This document shows positions 52,681 through 61,801 of a DNA stretch of 64,000 nt, piece by piece. Position 1 is the stretch's first letter. Every line of letters begins with the position of its first letter. The notes beneath the pieces are model-generated. The model saw only the letters and a program-made list of their open reading frames with translations. It did no database searches and had not been told where the DNA came from. The position numbers were made by a program, and so were the translations under genes. Source of the DNA: JAMXLO01 sp963832895 (GTDB lineage: Bacteria; Pseudomonadota; Alphaproteobacteria; Acetobacterales; Acetobacteraceae); the NCBI GenBank assembly GCA_963832895.1, contig CAWHVQ010000023.1, positions 1 through 64,000 on the forward strand, in the 5' to 3' direction.

Positions 52681-53874
52681 ATGCCCACCATTCTCAGCCG
52701 CCGCAGCCTGGTAGGCGCGGCGCTCGCCGCCACTGCCCTGCCGCGCTTCGGCCACGCGGCCGACCCCATCAAGATCGGCATGCCGCTCGCGCTGACCGGC
52801 CCGCTGGGCTCGGTTGGTCAGGAGATGAAGAACGGCGCCCAGCTCTGGGCCAAGGTGGAGAATGCCAAGGGAGGTCTGCTCGGCCGGCCCATCGAGCTGT
52901 TCATAACCGATACCGCCGGCGACCCCGCAACCTGCGTGCGCAAGGCGCAGGAACTGGTGGAGCGCGAGAACTGCCACGTGTTCTTCGGCATGACACTGTC
53001 ATCCGAGGCGCTCGCAGTGGTGCCGAAACTCGCCGAGTGGAACGCGATCTTCGTATCATCCGACAACGGCGACGGACGGCTTACCGCGGCATCGCTGGTG
53101 CCGAACTTCTTCCGCTCGAACATCTCCGGCCCGATGGGAACCCGCGCCGTGTCGCTCTATCTGCGCGATGCGCCGTTCAGGAATTTCTATGCGATCGGCA
53201 TGGATTACGCCTGGGGCCGCAACAGCGTCGGTGTGTTCGAAGAGGAGTTGAAGAAGGCTGGTCGCAACCTTATGGGCACGGTGTTCTCGCCGACCGGCAC
53301 CAAGGACTTCGCGACCTATATCAGCAAGATCCGCCAGTCCGGCGCCGATGCGCTGTATATGGTGCTGGCCGGCGACGACTATAATGCGTTCCTGACCCAG
53401 GCGAAGCAGTACCGCCTGTCGGACAAGGTGCAACTGCTCACCGAGGTCGTTGATCTGACATCGATCCGCGCGGTCGGCGATGCCGCCGTCGGGCTCATCG
53501 GCTCGACCCGCTACACCTATACACTCGACAATCCGGCCAACAAGGAGTTCGTCGCACTCTGGCAGAAGGAATATGGCCAGGTGCCCGACGTTAACGAAGG
53601 CGAACAGTGGCAGGCCTGTCAGATCCTGGCCGCTGGCATCAGGCAGGCGGGCGGCATCGAGACCGGCAAGCTGCGCGCGGCACTCGAGACGGTGGCGATC
53701 GACAGCATCAAGGGCCACGTTGCGATCCGCTCCTGCGATCATCAGGCGATCCAGCAGGGCTACATCGTGAAGGTGGTGAAGCAGGAGGACCCGATGCCGG
53801 TGCCGCAGGTGATCGCCACCTATCCCGGCGAGCGTACCGCGCCGGCTTGCAACAAGATGACCTATGATGATTGA
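52681..53874 (+). CDS. Branched-chain-amino-acid-type ABC substrate-binding protein
   Basis: The ATG at 52681 with GAGGAAG upstream gives 397 residues. A Tat-like signal (SRRSLVGAALAATALPRFGHA) precedes IKIGMPLALTGPLGSVGQEM, then VRKAQELVERENCHVFFGMT and AIGMDYAWGRNSVGVFEEEL, typical of the periplasmic binding-protein type 1 family (LivK-like). No permease or ATPase genes are adjacent, so it is an orphan here. The ligand could be an amide, urea or aromatic compound. Confidence 0.87.
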   Translation: MPTILSRRSLVGAALAATALPRFGHAADPIKIGMPLALTGPLGSVGQEMKNGAQLWAKVENAKGGLLGRPIELFITDTAGDPATCVRKAQELVERENCHVFFGMTLSSEALAVVPKLAEWNAIFVSSDNGDGRLTAASLVPNFFRSNISGPMGTRAVSLYLRDAPFRNFYAIGMDYAWGRNSVGVFEEELKKAGRNLMGTVFSPTGTKDFATYISKIRQSGADALYMVLAGDDYNAFLTQAKQYRLSDKVQLLTEVVDLTSIRAVGDAAVGLIGSTRYTYTLDNPANKEFVALWQKEYGQVPDVNEGEQWQACQILAAGIRQAGGIETGKLRAALETVAIDSIKGHVAIRSCDHQAIQQGYIVKVVKQEDPMPVPQVIATYPGERTAPACNKMTYDD

Positions 53875-53904
53875 TGCGGTCACAACCCAGCCAGGAGCAT
53901 AACG

Positions 53905-54342
53905 GTGCCAACAATTCCGAAGACACTGCAGCCGCATATCAACTCGGCCTTCCCGGAGCATGTGTGCCTGGTCGGCAGCGTGCTGCCGAACGGCTACGCG
54001 CAGATCACACCGCGCGGCAGCACCATGGTATTCGACGATAACCACATCGCGCTGTGGGAGCGCGGCAAGGGCTCGACCACCGCGGCGCTGCACGACGGCA
54101 CCAAGGTCACGGTATATTTCCGCAAGCCGCAATTGCGCGCTGACGGCGTGCTGCCGAAGGGCGGGATCGCGCGGTTCTACGGCATCGCCAGCGTAGTGAA
54201 GTCAGGCCCGCAGTACGAAGAGGTGTGGCGCAGGCTGGTGCAGCCGGAGAAGGACCGCGATCCGGACAAGAAGGGCTTCGCGGTGCTGATCAAGGTCGAG
54301 CGCGCCGAGGACCTGGACGGGACGGCGCTCACCCTCGACTGA
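53905..54342 (+). CDS. PNPOx-like split-barrel protein
   Basis: A GTG start 8 bp after CCAGGAG gives 145 residues. CLVGSVLPNGYAQITPRGST, then DNHIALWERGKGSTTAALHD and VTVYFRKPQLR match the pyridoxamine 5'-phosphate oxidase-like family. It starts 30 bp after the binding-protein gene and may be cotranscribed. The cofactor (FMN or F420) and role are unknown. Confidence 0.8.
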   Translation: MPTIPKTLQPHINSAFPEHVCLVGSVLPNGYAQITPRGSTMVFDDNHIALWERGKGSTTAALHDGTKVTVYFRKPQLRADGVLPKGGIARFYGIASVVKSGPQYEEVWRRLVQPEKDRDPDKKGFAVLIKVERAEDLDGTALTLD

Positions 54343-54430
54343 AGCGCGCGCCTCATGCTGGCTGCATGCATTGTCGACGCCGCCGCGTGCGGCCAGGCGC
54401 CGCGTCGGTGGCCTGTTTGTCGCAATGGAT

Positions 54431-55136
54431 TCAGGTTGTCTGCGCGGCTGCCCTCGGCCCTGCTTCGGTGCCGGGACGGAACCCCGTCGCCACTACATAA
54501 AGCTCGCTGGATTCCTTGCGGCTCGCCGGCGGCTTGGCGTGCCGCACCGTCGCGAAGTGGCGCTTGAGGCGTTCCAGCACCGACCTCTCCGCGCCCCCCT
54601 GGAAGACCTTGGCGACAAACCCGCCACCCTCTGACAGCACCCCGAGTGCAAACTCCAACGCCGCATCGGCCAGGGCCAGGATACGCAGATGATCGGTGGC
54701 TGCATGCCCTGTTGTGTTCGGCGCCATGTCCGACAGCACCAGGTCCGCCTTGCCGAGTTCCGTGACCAGTCGCGCCTGCACCTCCGGCTCGGTGAAATCC
54801 CCTTGCATCAGGTACCGCTCCGGCGACCGGATCGACCGGCAACAGATCCACGCCGACCACCCGCGCCGCTCCGCGCTGTATCGCCACCTGTGTCCAGCCA
54901 CCTGGCGCCGCGCCGAGATCGATCACTTTCGCACCCCGTCGGATCAGCCGGAAACGCTCATCAAGCTCCACCAGTTTGAATGCCGCGCGCGAGCGAAAAC
55001 CCTGCTGCTTCGCCGCCGCCACATACGGATCGTTCAACTGCCGCGCGAGCCAGCGTTGCGAGGCCGCACTGCGCCCCTTTGCCGTCCGCACCGTCACAGC
55101 CAAGCCGCGCGGAGCCGCCGTCTTGCGCCCCTTCAC
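54431..55136 (-). pseudogene. rlmE: 23S rRNA 2'-O-methyltransferase RlmE, frameshifted
   Basis: The start frame encodes RWLARQLNDPYVAAAKQQGF, then SRAAFKLVELDERF and VIDLGAAPGGWTQVA, the RlmE/FtsJ SAM-binding N-terminus. After VDLLPVDPVAGAV the homology jumps to the next frame: YLMQGDFTEPEVQARLV, then DLVLSDMAPNTTGH and FVAKVFQGG with the catalytic Lys region, and KPPASRKESSELYVVATGFR. One extra base near 54815-54822 explains this. The gene overlaps the ppx stop by 4 bp. All four K-D-K-E elements seem present across the two frames. Confidence 0.88.
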
Positions 55137-56194
55137 CCGCGCCCGCGCCCGCGGTCGGCGCGGATCATACGCAGCAGCATGCCTTCACGCAGCCCGCGAT
55201 CCGCAACGATCACCCGCGGCGCCGGCCACAGCCGCACCAGAGCGGCAAACACGGCGCAGCCGGGCAGCACGAAATCCACGCGATCCGGGCCGACGCAGGG
55301 ATGCGCCTCCAGACCCTCGCGTCCAAGCGTCCGCAAATTGGCCATCGCCGCATCGGCCTCGTCGGCGCTTAACACAGTGCCGTCGACCAGCAGCCGTCTG
55401 TAACGCGGCAGACCCAGCGCCACGCCGGCCAGCGTCGTCACCGTGCCACTGGTGCCCACCAGCTGCACGCCGCCCTCCCGGATCTCGCGGCTGATGCAAT
55501 GCACCGCCTCGAATGCCTTCAGGCGCGCGCCGACGTCATCCACCATTGATTCAAAGCCGTCAGGGTCGAAGCCTGCCTGGCCGAACCGCTCCGCCAGCGT
55601 CACAACCCCGACAGGCAGCGAGTCATATCCGATCAGCTCGGGTCGCCCGTTCGGGTCGGTCCGCACCCAGGCGAGCTCGGTCGAGCCACCGCCAATGTCG
55701 AACAGCAGTGCTCGCCGCCCACTGCCGGCAAGAAGCGTCGCGCAGCTTTCAAGCGCCAACTCCGCCTCCTCACGAGAGGAGATCACGCCGATGTCCAGCC
55801 CGGTCTCGCGCTTCGCCCGGGCCAGGAACGCCGTGCCGTTGGCCGCACGCCGACACGCCTCCGTGGCGACAGCCCGCAGCTTGCGAACCGGCCGTCGCTC
55901 CAGCCGCGCCGCGCAGGCGCCCAGTGCGGCAATCGTCCGCTCCATCGCTTCGGAACTGAGCTGACCGGTGCGATGCAGGCCCTCGCCCAGCCGAACAATG
56001 CGGCTGAAGCTGTCGAGCACCCGAAAGCCGTCGCCGGACGGCGCTGCCACCAACATCCGGCAGTTGTTGGTGCCGAGGTCGAGCGCGGCAAACGCCGGAC
56101 CAGCGAATCGACGCGGCTCGCCTGGGAGCGCTGCGTGGTCGACCGGGGACTGGACATTCCGCGATTGCATCGCTGCATTCTCATCCGTCCACAC
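55133..56194 (-). CDS. ppx: Exopolyphosphatase/pppGpp phosphohydrolase family (Ppx/GppA)
   Basis: A 353-residue protein with a GTG start; ATG at 56170 is a possible alternative. FAALDLGTNNCRMLVA (phosphate 1 loop), VISSREEAEL, and LLFDIGGGSTELAWV (phosphate 2) are the ASKHA motifs. The length equals the two-domain alphaproteobacterial form, shorter than E. coli Ppx. It degrades polyphosphate and perhaps pppGpp. ppk2 is divergent 78 bp away. Confidence 0.9.
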   Translation of the reverse strand: MWTDENAAMQSRNVQSPVDHAALPGEPRRFAGPAFAALDLGTNNCRMLVAAPSGDGFRVLDSFSRIVRLGEGLHRTGQLSSEAMERTIAALGACAARLERRPVRKLRAVATEACRRAANGTAFLARAKRETGLDIGVISSREEAELALESCATLLAGSGRRALLFDIGGGSTELAWVRTDPNGRPELIGYDSLPVGVVTLAERFGQAGFDPDGFESMVDDVGARLKAFEAVHCISREIREGGVQLVGTSGTVTTLAGVALGLPRYRRLLVDGTVLSADEADAAMANLRTLGREGLEAHPCVGPDRVDFVLPGCAVFAALVRLWPAPRVIVADRGLREGMLLRMIRADRGRGRG

Positions 56195-56272
56195 CTATCG
56201 CGGCAAGCGTCGTCGCGCGGGGTTGCTTTGATTTCATCCTGGCACAAACTGCCGGTTGCAAGGAGAACGTCC

Positions 56273-57202
56273 ATGGACGCAAAGGTCGATGCTGCAACCG
56301 CACCTCGCCTGTCACGCAAGCAGATGCGCCGTCTCCTCGACCGATATCGAATTACCGACGGCAAGGGCTTCCGCCTCGCCGACTTCGATCCGGCCGATAC
56401 CGGCGGCCGCCTGCTGACAAAGCAGCAGGCGGATATCATGGTGGCCGAGGATGTGCATCGCCTGGCTGCGTTGCAGGAGAAGCTGTACTCGCAGGATGAA
56501 TGGGCGGTGCTGTGCGTGCTGCAGGCGATGGACGCCGCTGGCAAGGACAGCACGATCAAGCACGTGATGTCCGGCGTGAACCCGCAGGGTGTGCAGGTGA
56601 CCAGTTTCAAGGCGCCGGGCCCCGAGGAACTGGCGCACGATTTCCTGTGGCGCGCCAATCGGGCACTTCCGGCGCGCGGCCACATCGGCATCTTCAACCG
56701 CAGCCACTATGAGGAAGTGCTGGTGCTCCGCGTCCATCCTGAGCTGCTCGGACGGCAGAACCTGCCAAAGGAACTGATGGGCAAGCGGCTGTGGGATCAA
56801 CGACTGGAGGCGATTGCAGGCTTCGAGCGCTATCTCACGCGGCAAGGCATGGTGGTGCTGAAGTTCTTCCTCAACGTGTCGAAGCAGGAGCAGAAGCACC
56901 GCTTCCTGGAACGCCTCGAGGAGGCGAACAAGCACTGGAAGTTCAGCACGAGCGATCTGGCCGAGCGGGCTTTTTGGAACGAATACACGGGTGCCTACCA
57001 GGCGGCCATCGCTGCCACCGCGACGCCGCACGCGCCCTGGTTCGTGGTGCCGGCTGACAACAAATGGTTTTCGCGGCTGATCGTCGTGGCCGCAATGATC
57101 GAGGCCATCGAGTTATTGGACCTGAACCTGCCCCCGTTGACCGCGGAGCAGGAGGCCTCGCTGGAAGCGGCGCGGCGCAAGCTGGAAAGCGAGCAGGACT
57201 AG
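56273..57202 (+). CDS. ppk2: Polyphosphate kinase 2 family
   Basis: The ATG at 56273 after AAGGAG gives 309 residues. LQAMDAAGKDSTIKHVMSGV is the Walker A segment, SFKAPGPEELAHDFLWRAN follows, and IFNRSHYEEVLVLRVHPE contains the Walker B Asp region replaced by N-R-S-H-Y-E-E as in the family. It fits the class that phosphorylates AMP and ADP from polyphosphate (class III-like). It is divergent from ppx. Confidence 0.92.
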   Translation: MDAKVDAATAPRLSRKQMRRLLDRYRITDGKGFRLADFDPADTGGRLLTKQQADIMVAEDVHRLAALQEKLYSQDEWAVLCVLQAMDAAGKDSTIKHVMSGVNPQGVQVTSFKAPGPEELAHDFLWRANRALPARGHIGIFNRSHYEEVLVLRVHPELLGRQNLPKELMGKRLWDQRLEAIAGFERYLTRQGMVVLKFFLNVSKQEQKHRFLERLEEANKHWKFSTSDLAERAFWNEYTGAYQAAIAATATPHAPWFVVPADNKWFSRLIVVAAMIEAIELLDLNLPPLTAEQEASLEAARRKLESEQD

Positions 57203-57699
57203 CGGGCAGGAGGCTGCCAGTCCGCCGGCGTGTCGTGGTCCGGATGCTGATACGTCGTGATGCGCGAGAGGTCCTCGGGCGGGCCGCCCTCACCGGTGAC
57301 CTGAGACGGCGCGGAGCCCAGCAGCGTGGCGCACCAGCCGAGCCGGCTCTCGATCCCCATCACCACAGACGGCGTGGCACCGGCCGGATCGTCCAGGCTG
57401 CCCAGGGTGACGCTTATGTGGTCGGGCCGTTTCAGGTAGCGAAACGTCAGCGGCGTGCCGCATTGCGCGCAGAAGCCGCGATCAGCGGCAGACGAGCTGG
57501 AGAACACGGCCGGCGCGCCGCGCGTCCAGCCGATGTCGGTGACGTTGACCGCCGCCCAGGCAAAGAACGGGCCGCCGACAGCCTTCTGGCACATTCGGCA
57601 ATGACAGATGCCGACACGTTCTGGCTTTGCGTACAATGCGTAGCGCACCGCGCCGCACTGGCAGCCACCTGTCAACACCGGATTGCGTTGTCCGCTCAT
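57199..57699 (-). CDS. GFA-family (glutathione-dependent formaldehyde-activating-like) protein
   Basis: A 166-residue zinc protein. GGCQCGAVRY, then CHCRMCQKAVGGPFFAW and GFCAQCGTPLTFRY hold the seven zinc-binding Cys of the GFA family. Most members have unknown substrates; the name comes from one formaldehyde-glutathione enzyme. Its stop overlaps that of the convergent ppk2 by 4 bp. Confidence 0.9.
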   Translation of the reverse strand: MSGQRNPVLTGGCQCGAVRYALYAKPERVGICHCRMCQKAVGGPFFAWAAVNVTDIGWTRGAPAVFSSSSAADRGFCAQCGTPLTFRYLKRPDHISVTLGSLDDPAGATPSVVMGIESRLGWCATLLGSAPSQVTGEGGPPEDLSRITTYQHPDHDTPADWQPPAR

Positions 57700-57755
57700 T
57701 GGTTCACCCTCATGTTCGCCAATGCCCTTATTTTGCCAATGATCGAGGAGACCGG

Positions 57756-58748
57756 ATGATGCGCGCCGTCTGGTACGACCGGCAAGGACCGGCCAATGAA
57801 GTCCTGGTGTGCGGAGAACTTCCGACGCCTGAACCGGGCAGCTACGAAGTGCGCGTGAGGCTCGAAGCCGCGGGCGTGAACCCGTCCGACGCCAATCGCC
57901 GCCGCGGGCCAGCGCCCGCCATGGAGTACCCGCGTGTCGTCACGTGCAGCGATGGTGCCGGTGTGGTCGATCGGATCGGATCGATGGTGCCGGAAAACTG
58001 GGTGGGCCGACGCGTCTGGCTGTACAACGGCCAGCGCAACGGCCGCTGGATGGGCACTGCAGCGGAATACATCGCGCTGAATGTCGATCTGGTGACCCCT
58101 TTGCCTGAGCATGTGTCATTCGCCGAGGGCGCCACCCTCGGTGTCCCCGGGATGACCGCGCATTATTGCGTCTTCGTCGCCGGTCCCGTGCAGGGCCGCA
58201 CGCTACTGGTGACGGGCGCCGCGGGTGCCGTCGGTCACTATGCGGTGCAGCTTGCCAAATGGGCGGGTGCCACGGTGCTCGCAACGGTCAGTTCGGAGGC
58301 AAAGGCCGAACGTGCCCGCGTCGGCGGCGCTGATCACGTGATCAACTATCGCACCGAGGACGTCGCCGCACGCGTGCGCGACATCACCGGCGGTGACGGC
58401 GTCGATCACGTGGTGGACGTGGATTTCGGCGGCAACCTCGCAGTCATCCTGCGCTGCGTGCGCGCCAATGGCAGCGTTGCGGTCTACGCCTCGAACGGCG
58501 ACCGCACACCACGTCTGCCGGTCGGCGAACTGATGCAGCGGAACATCTCGCTGTATCCGATGTCACTGCCGGGGACACCGCACCCGGCGCGCAAGCGCGC
58601 ACAGAGCGACATGGGGAGCTTTATCGCAAGCGGGCAGCGCACCCTCTCGGTTGCCGCGCGATTTCCGCTATTTCAGGCCGCCGCCGCGCACGAAGCGGTG
58701 GAGCGCGGTGACAAGATCGGCACGGTGGTGATCGACTGCGCGCGCTGA
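57756..58748 (+). CDS. NADPH:quinone reductase (zeta-crystallin-like MDR)
   Basis: The ATG at 57756 with GAGGAG upstream gives 330 residues. AAGVNPSDANRRRG, then VPGMTAHYCVFVAGPVQGRT and LLVTGAAGAVGHYAVQLAKW with the NADPH-binding A-x-x-G-x-x-G are typical. No zinc ligands are present, consistent with quinone oxidoreductases. Physiological electron acceptor unknown. Confidence 0.87.
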   Translation: MMRAVWYDRQGPANEVLVCGELPTPEPGSYEVRVRLEAAGVNPSDANRRRGPAPAMEYPRVVTCSDGAGVVDRIGSMVPENWVGRRVWLYNGQRNGRWMGTAAEYIALNVDLVTPLPEHVSFAEGATLGVPGMTAHYCVFVAGPVQGRTLLVTGAAGAVGHYAVQLAKWAGATVLATVSSEAKAERARVGGADHVINYRTEDVAARVRDITGGDGVDHVVDVDFGGNLAVILRCVRANGSVAVYASNGDRTPRLPVGELMQRNISLYPMSLPGTPHPARKRAQSDMGSFIASGQRTLSVAARFPLFQAAAAHEAVERGDKIGTVVIDCAR

Positions 58749-58904
58749 ACCGTCGCGCTTCACGATGCGCTGAGCGACATTACCGATCGCGCGCCCCCCT
58801 TGATCGAGAGTCGGTCGTCCCAAGCTTCCGGCGACCATCGAGGTCGGTGGGGCAGCACGCTGTATTGCGTTCGCTGCACGAGCGGAATCTGAAGGGAGAA
58901 ATCC

Positions 58905-59219
58905 ATGGCGAATAGCACTTCAAGCACGCCACGGCGCGACGGAACCTTGCAGAGTGGCGATGTATCCGATCAGGTCGTATCGCAGGTCGGCAAGGCGGTT
59001 GTTGAGATTGTGAAGCTGCGCCATTCCTTGGAAGAGAACATGGCGACAGCGCAGACCGATGACGAGCGGCAGACTCTCGCCGGCCAGGTGGAGACTGCGG
59101 CGGTTCGCGCCATCGGTGATCAAGGTCTGACCGTGGCAGAATATAACGAGGTGATCGCTGGTGCGCAGGCCGATCCTGATCTCGAGGAACGCGTCCTGGT
59201 CGCCTGCCGGGCCAACTAA
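58905..59219 (+). CDS. DUF4168-like protein without signal peptide
   Basis: A 104-residue protein with a GAAGGGAGAA site. VSDQVVSQVGKAVVEIVKLR, then AVRAIGDQGLTVAEYNEVIA and QADPDLEERVL match the DUF4168 pattern of its neighbour (59246-59611), but the N-terminus is polar, so it is probably cytoplasmic. The pair arose by duplication; roles unknown. Confidence 0.72.
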   Translation: MANSTSSTPRRDGTLQSGDVSDQVVSQVGKAVVEIVKLRHSLEENMATAQTDDERQTLAGQVETAAVRAIGDQGLTVAEYNEVIAGAQADPDLEERVLVACRAN

Positions 59220-59245
59220 TCCATCCATCAACAAAGGGGAAATCA

Positions 59246-59611
59246 ATGAAAACGTCTCGAGTGGTTGCCGTCGCGGCAGCCCTGATGATGGCGTCTGCCG
59301 CACTTCCCGCAACAGCGCAGCAGTCACCAGGAGTGACGTCGCAGCACGGCCAGATGTCCGATGCCATGGTGCATAAGGTCGGCGTGGCACTGCGGCATGT
59401 CGCGATGATCCGCCAGCAATATTCACAACGTGCCCAATCGATGGCGCCACAAAAGCAGGGGACACTGGACGATCAGGCGAAGAATGAAATGGTGAAGGCG
59501 ATCAGCGATCAGGGCTTGTCGGTGCAGCAGTACCAGCAGGCGATCCAGATGGCTCAAGCCGATCCATCGCTGAAGCAGCGCCTGTTGTCTGTCGCGCAGT
59601 CAGGCGACTGA
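59246..59611 (+). CDS. DUF4168 exported protein
   Basis: A 121-residue protein with an AAGGGGAAA site. A clear Sec signal (SRVVAVAAALMMASAALPATA) precedes the same layout as the upstream gene: MSDAMVHKVGVALRHVAMIR, then KAISDQGLSVQQYQQAIQMA and QADPSLKQRLL. The two genes are 26 bp apart and likely cotranscribed. Function unknown. Confidence 0.8.
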   Translation: MKTSRVVAVAAALMMASAALPATAQQSPGVTSQHGQMSDAMVHKVGVALRHVAMIRQQYSQRAQSMAPQKQGTLDDQAKNEMVKAISDQGLSVQQYQQAIQMAQADPSLKQRLLSVAQSGD

Positions 59612-60400
59612 TCCACGTCTTCCAGTCGCCCCACTTGCCGGCGGCCGATCGCGAGTTCGGTCACGATGCCATGCAGGGTGCGCAGTTCCTGCTCGGTAAC
59701 TTCGCCGCGTTGGAAGAAGTGACGAATGTTGCGCACCATTCCCGGACGCTTGGGTAGATTGCGCAGAAAACCGCACGCGTCGAGCTGATCGATCAGGTGG
59801 GTGAAAAAATTCTCGAGTTCACCCTTGGTCGCTACATGCGTCTCGTTGGTCATCAGCTCACGCGGCGGGGTCGCCTCCGCGACAGTCCACCACTCGTAAG
59901 CCAGTGACCATCACGGCCTGCGCCAGATTGAGTGACATGAACGCGGGATTGAGCGGATAGCGCACCAGCGCATCCGCCTGCGCCATTTCGTCGTTGTCGA
60001 GTCCGGCGCGTTCCGGACCGAACAGTATGCCGGCGCGCAGTCCGCGGGCACCGATCTCGTGCAGTTCAGTGGCGGCACCGCGCGCAGTCAGCACTGGTTT
60101 GACGATGTGGCGCGGGCGCGGACAGGTGGCAAACACGCGATGCAGATCGGCGACCGCATCAGGCAGGGATGCGAACACCGTCGCCGCGTCGAGAATGCGA
60201 TCGGCACCGGAGGCATTGCGCCACGCCTTCTCCTGCGGCCAGCCGTCGCGCGGGGCTACCAGGCGCAGGTGGAACAAGCCACCGTTCGCCATGGCGCGCG
60301 CGCAGGCACCGATGTTGTCGGCGAGCTGCGGACGCACCAGGATGACAACCGGTGAGTTGGCGATCGGCGCAAGTTCCGCGCCGCCATCGCGGCCGGTCAT
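59554..60400 (-). pseudogene. trmJ: tRNA (cytidine/uridine-2'-O)-methyltransferase TrmJ, frameshifted
   Basis: The ATG at 60400 overlaps the cysS stop (TGATG). The SPOUT domain is intact: PVVILVRPQLADNIGACARA, then LFGPERAGLDNDEM and PAFMSLNLAQAVMV. After VTG the frame reads into a stop at 59858, while the next frame continues as YEWWTVAEATPPRELMTNET, then GELENFFTHLIDQLDACGF and KRPGMVRNIRHFFQRGEVTE, the normal TrmJ C-terminus. One extra base near 59898 explains the split. A separate 99-residue product from ATG 59853 is possible. Confidence 0.87.
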
Positions 60401-61749
60401 CAGTTCGCACGCCGCCAGGTGGTGCCCTGTGGTCCGTCCTCGAATGCGATCCCCTTGGCCGCCCATTCGGCGCGAATGGCATCGGCGCGCCCGAAATCCC
60501 GCGCCTTGCGCGCGGCCAGCCTCTCAGCGATCGCCGCCTCGATGGCGACGACGTCATCCGTCCCGCCACGGAACCAACCCTGCGCGTCCTGCTGGAGCAG
60601 CCCCATCACCTGGCCTGACGCACGCAGGCCGCAGGCCGCTTCGAACTCGCCAGCCAATGCACGATCGGCCAGCGCATGCATCGCCGACAGCGCAAGCGGC
60701 GTGTTCAGGTCGTCACACAACGCCTCCATGACGGACGCCGGCACATCGGCACCTGCGATGTCGGGGTAACGCTCCAACGCGCGGTAGAAACGGTCGAGCT
60801 CGCGCTTCGCCTCCGCCAGCGCCGCGTCGGAAAAGTCCGGTGTCGAGCGGTAATGCGTGCGAATCAGCGAGAGCCTCACTGCCTCGGCTGGCGCCTTGGC
60901 CAATACCTCGCGGATGGTGAAGAAGTTACCGGCGCTCTTCGCCATCTTCTCGCCGTTCACGTTCAGCATGCCGCTGTGCACCCAGTAGCGCGCGAAATGG
61001 CTGCCGGGAAATGCGCAGACACTCTGGGCAACCTCATTCTCGTGGTGCGGGAAGAGCAGGTCGGTGCCGCCCCCGTGGATGTCGAACGTCTCGCCGAGAT
61101 AGCGCCACGACATCGCGCTGCACTCGATGTGCCAGCCCGGCCTGCCGCGACCCCAGGGGCTGTCCCAGCCGGGCAGATCGGGGGTCGACGGCTTCCACAG
61201 CACGAAGTCGCCTGGATCGCGCTTGTAAGGCGCCACGTCGATGCGAGCCCCGGCCAGCAGCTCGTCCGGGCTGCGCCCAGACAAATGTCCATACGCCCGG
61301 TAACTCGCCACCGAAAACAGCACATGCCCCTCCGCCGCATAGGCATGCCCGGAGGCGATCAGCCGCTCGATGATCTCGATCATCTCGGGGACATGCTGCG
61401 TCGCTCGCGGCTCCTCATCCGGTGGCAGAACGCCAAGCGCCGCCATGTCGGCATGAAAGTCCGCAGCGGTCCGCGCGGTGATCGAAGCGATCGTCTCGCC
61501 GCTCTCGTGCGCACGTGCGTTGATCTTGTCATCGACGTCGGTGATGTTACGCACGTAGGTCACGTGCGAGTAGAGCACGCGGAGCAGCCGCGCCAGCACG
61601 TCGAACACCACCATGGTGCGCGCGTTGCCGATATGCGCCAGATCGTACACGGTCATGCCGCACACGTACATCCGCACACGCTGCGGCTCGAGCGGTTCGA
61701 AGCGCTCCTTGCGGCGGCTCAGGCTGTTGTGCAGAAAGAGCGCGTGCAT
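60400..61749 (-). CDS. cysS: Cysteinyl-tRNA synthetase
   Basis: The ATG at 61749 after AGAAGG gives 449 residues. MYVCGMTVYDLAHIGNARTM holds the zinc Cys and HIGN (HIGH-type) motif, GWHIECSAMS the further zinc ligands, FPHHENEVAQS the next, and EKMAKSAGNF the KMSKS-type loop (KMAKS). It charges tRNA-Cys. It leads a cysS-trmJ operon and is divergent from the Nramp gene. Confidence 0.96.
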   Translation of the reverse strand: MHALFLHNSLSRRKERFEPLEPQRVRMYVCGMTVYDLAHIGNARTMVVFDVLARLLRVLYSHVTYVRNITDVDDKINARAHESGETIASITARTAADFHADMAALGVLPPDEEPRATQHVPEMIEIIERLIASGHAYAAEGHVLFSVASYRAYGHLSGRSPDELLAGARIDVAPYKRDPGDFVLWKPSTPDLPGWDSPWGRGRPGWHIECSAMSWRYLGETFDIHGGGTDLLFPHHENEVAQSVCAFPGSHFARYWVHSGMLNVNGEKMAKSAGNFFTIREVLAKAPAEAVRLSLIRTHYRSTPDFSDAALAEAKRELDRFYRALERYPDIAGADVPASVMEALCDDLNTPLALSAMHALADRALAGEFEAACGLRASGQVMGLLQQDAQGWFRGGTDDVVAIEAAIAERLAARKARDFGRADAIRAEWAAKGIAFEDGPQGTTWRRAN

Positions 61750-61801
61750 GGGATCCTTCTCCAGGTAAGCGGTCTTCTCGGCCAAACCGGCGGCTGAATC
61801 A

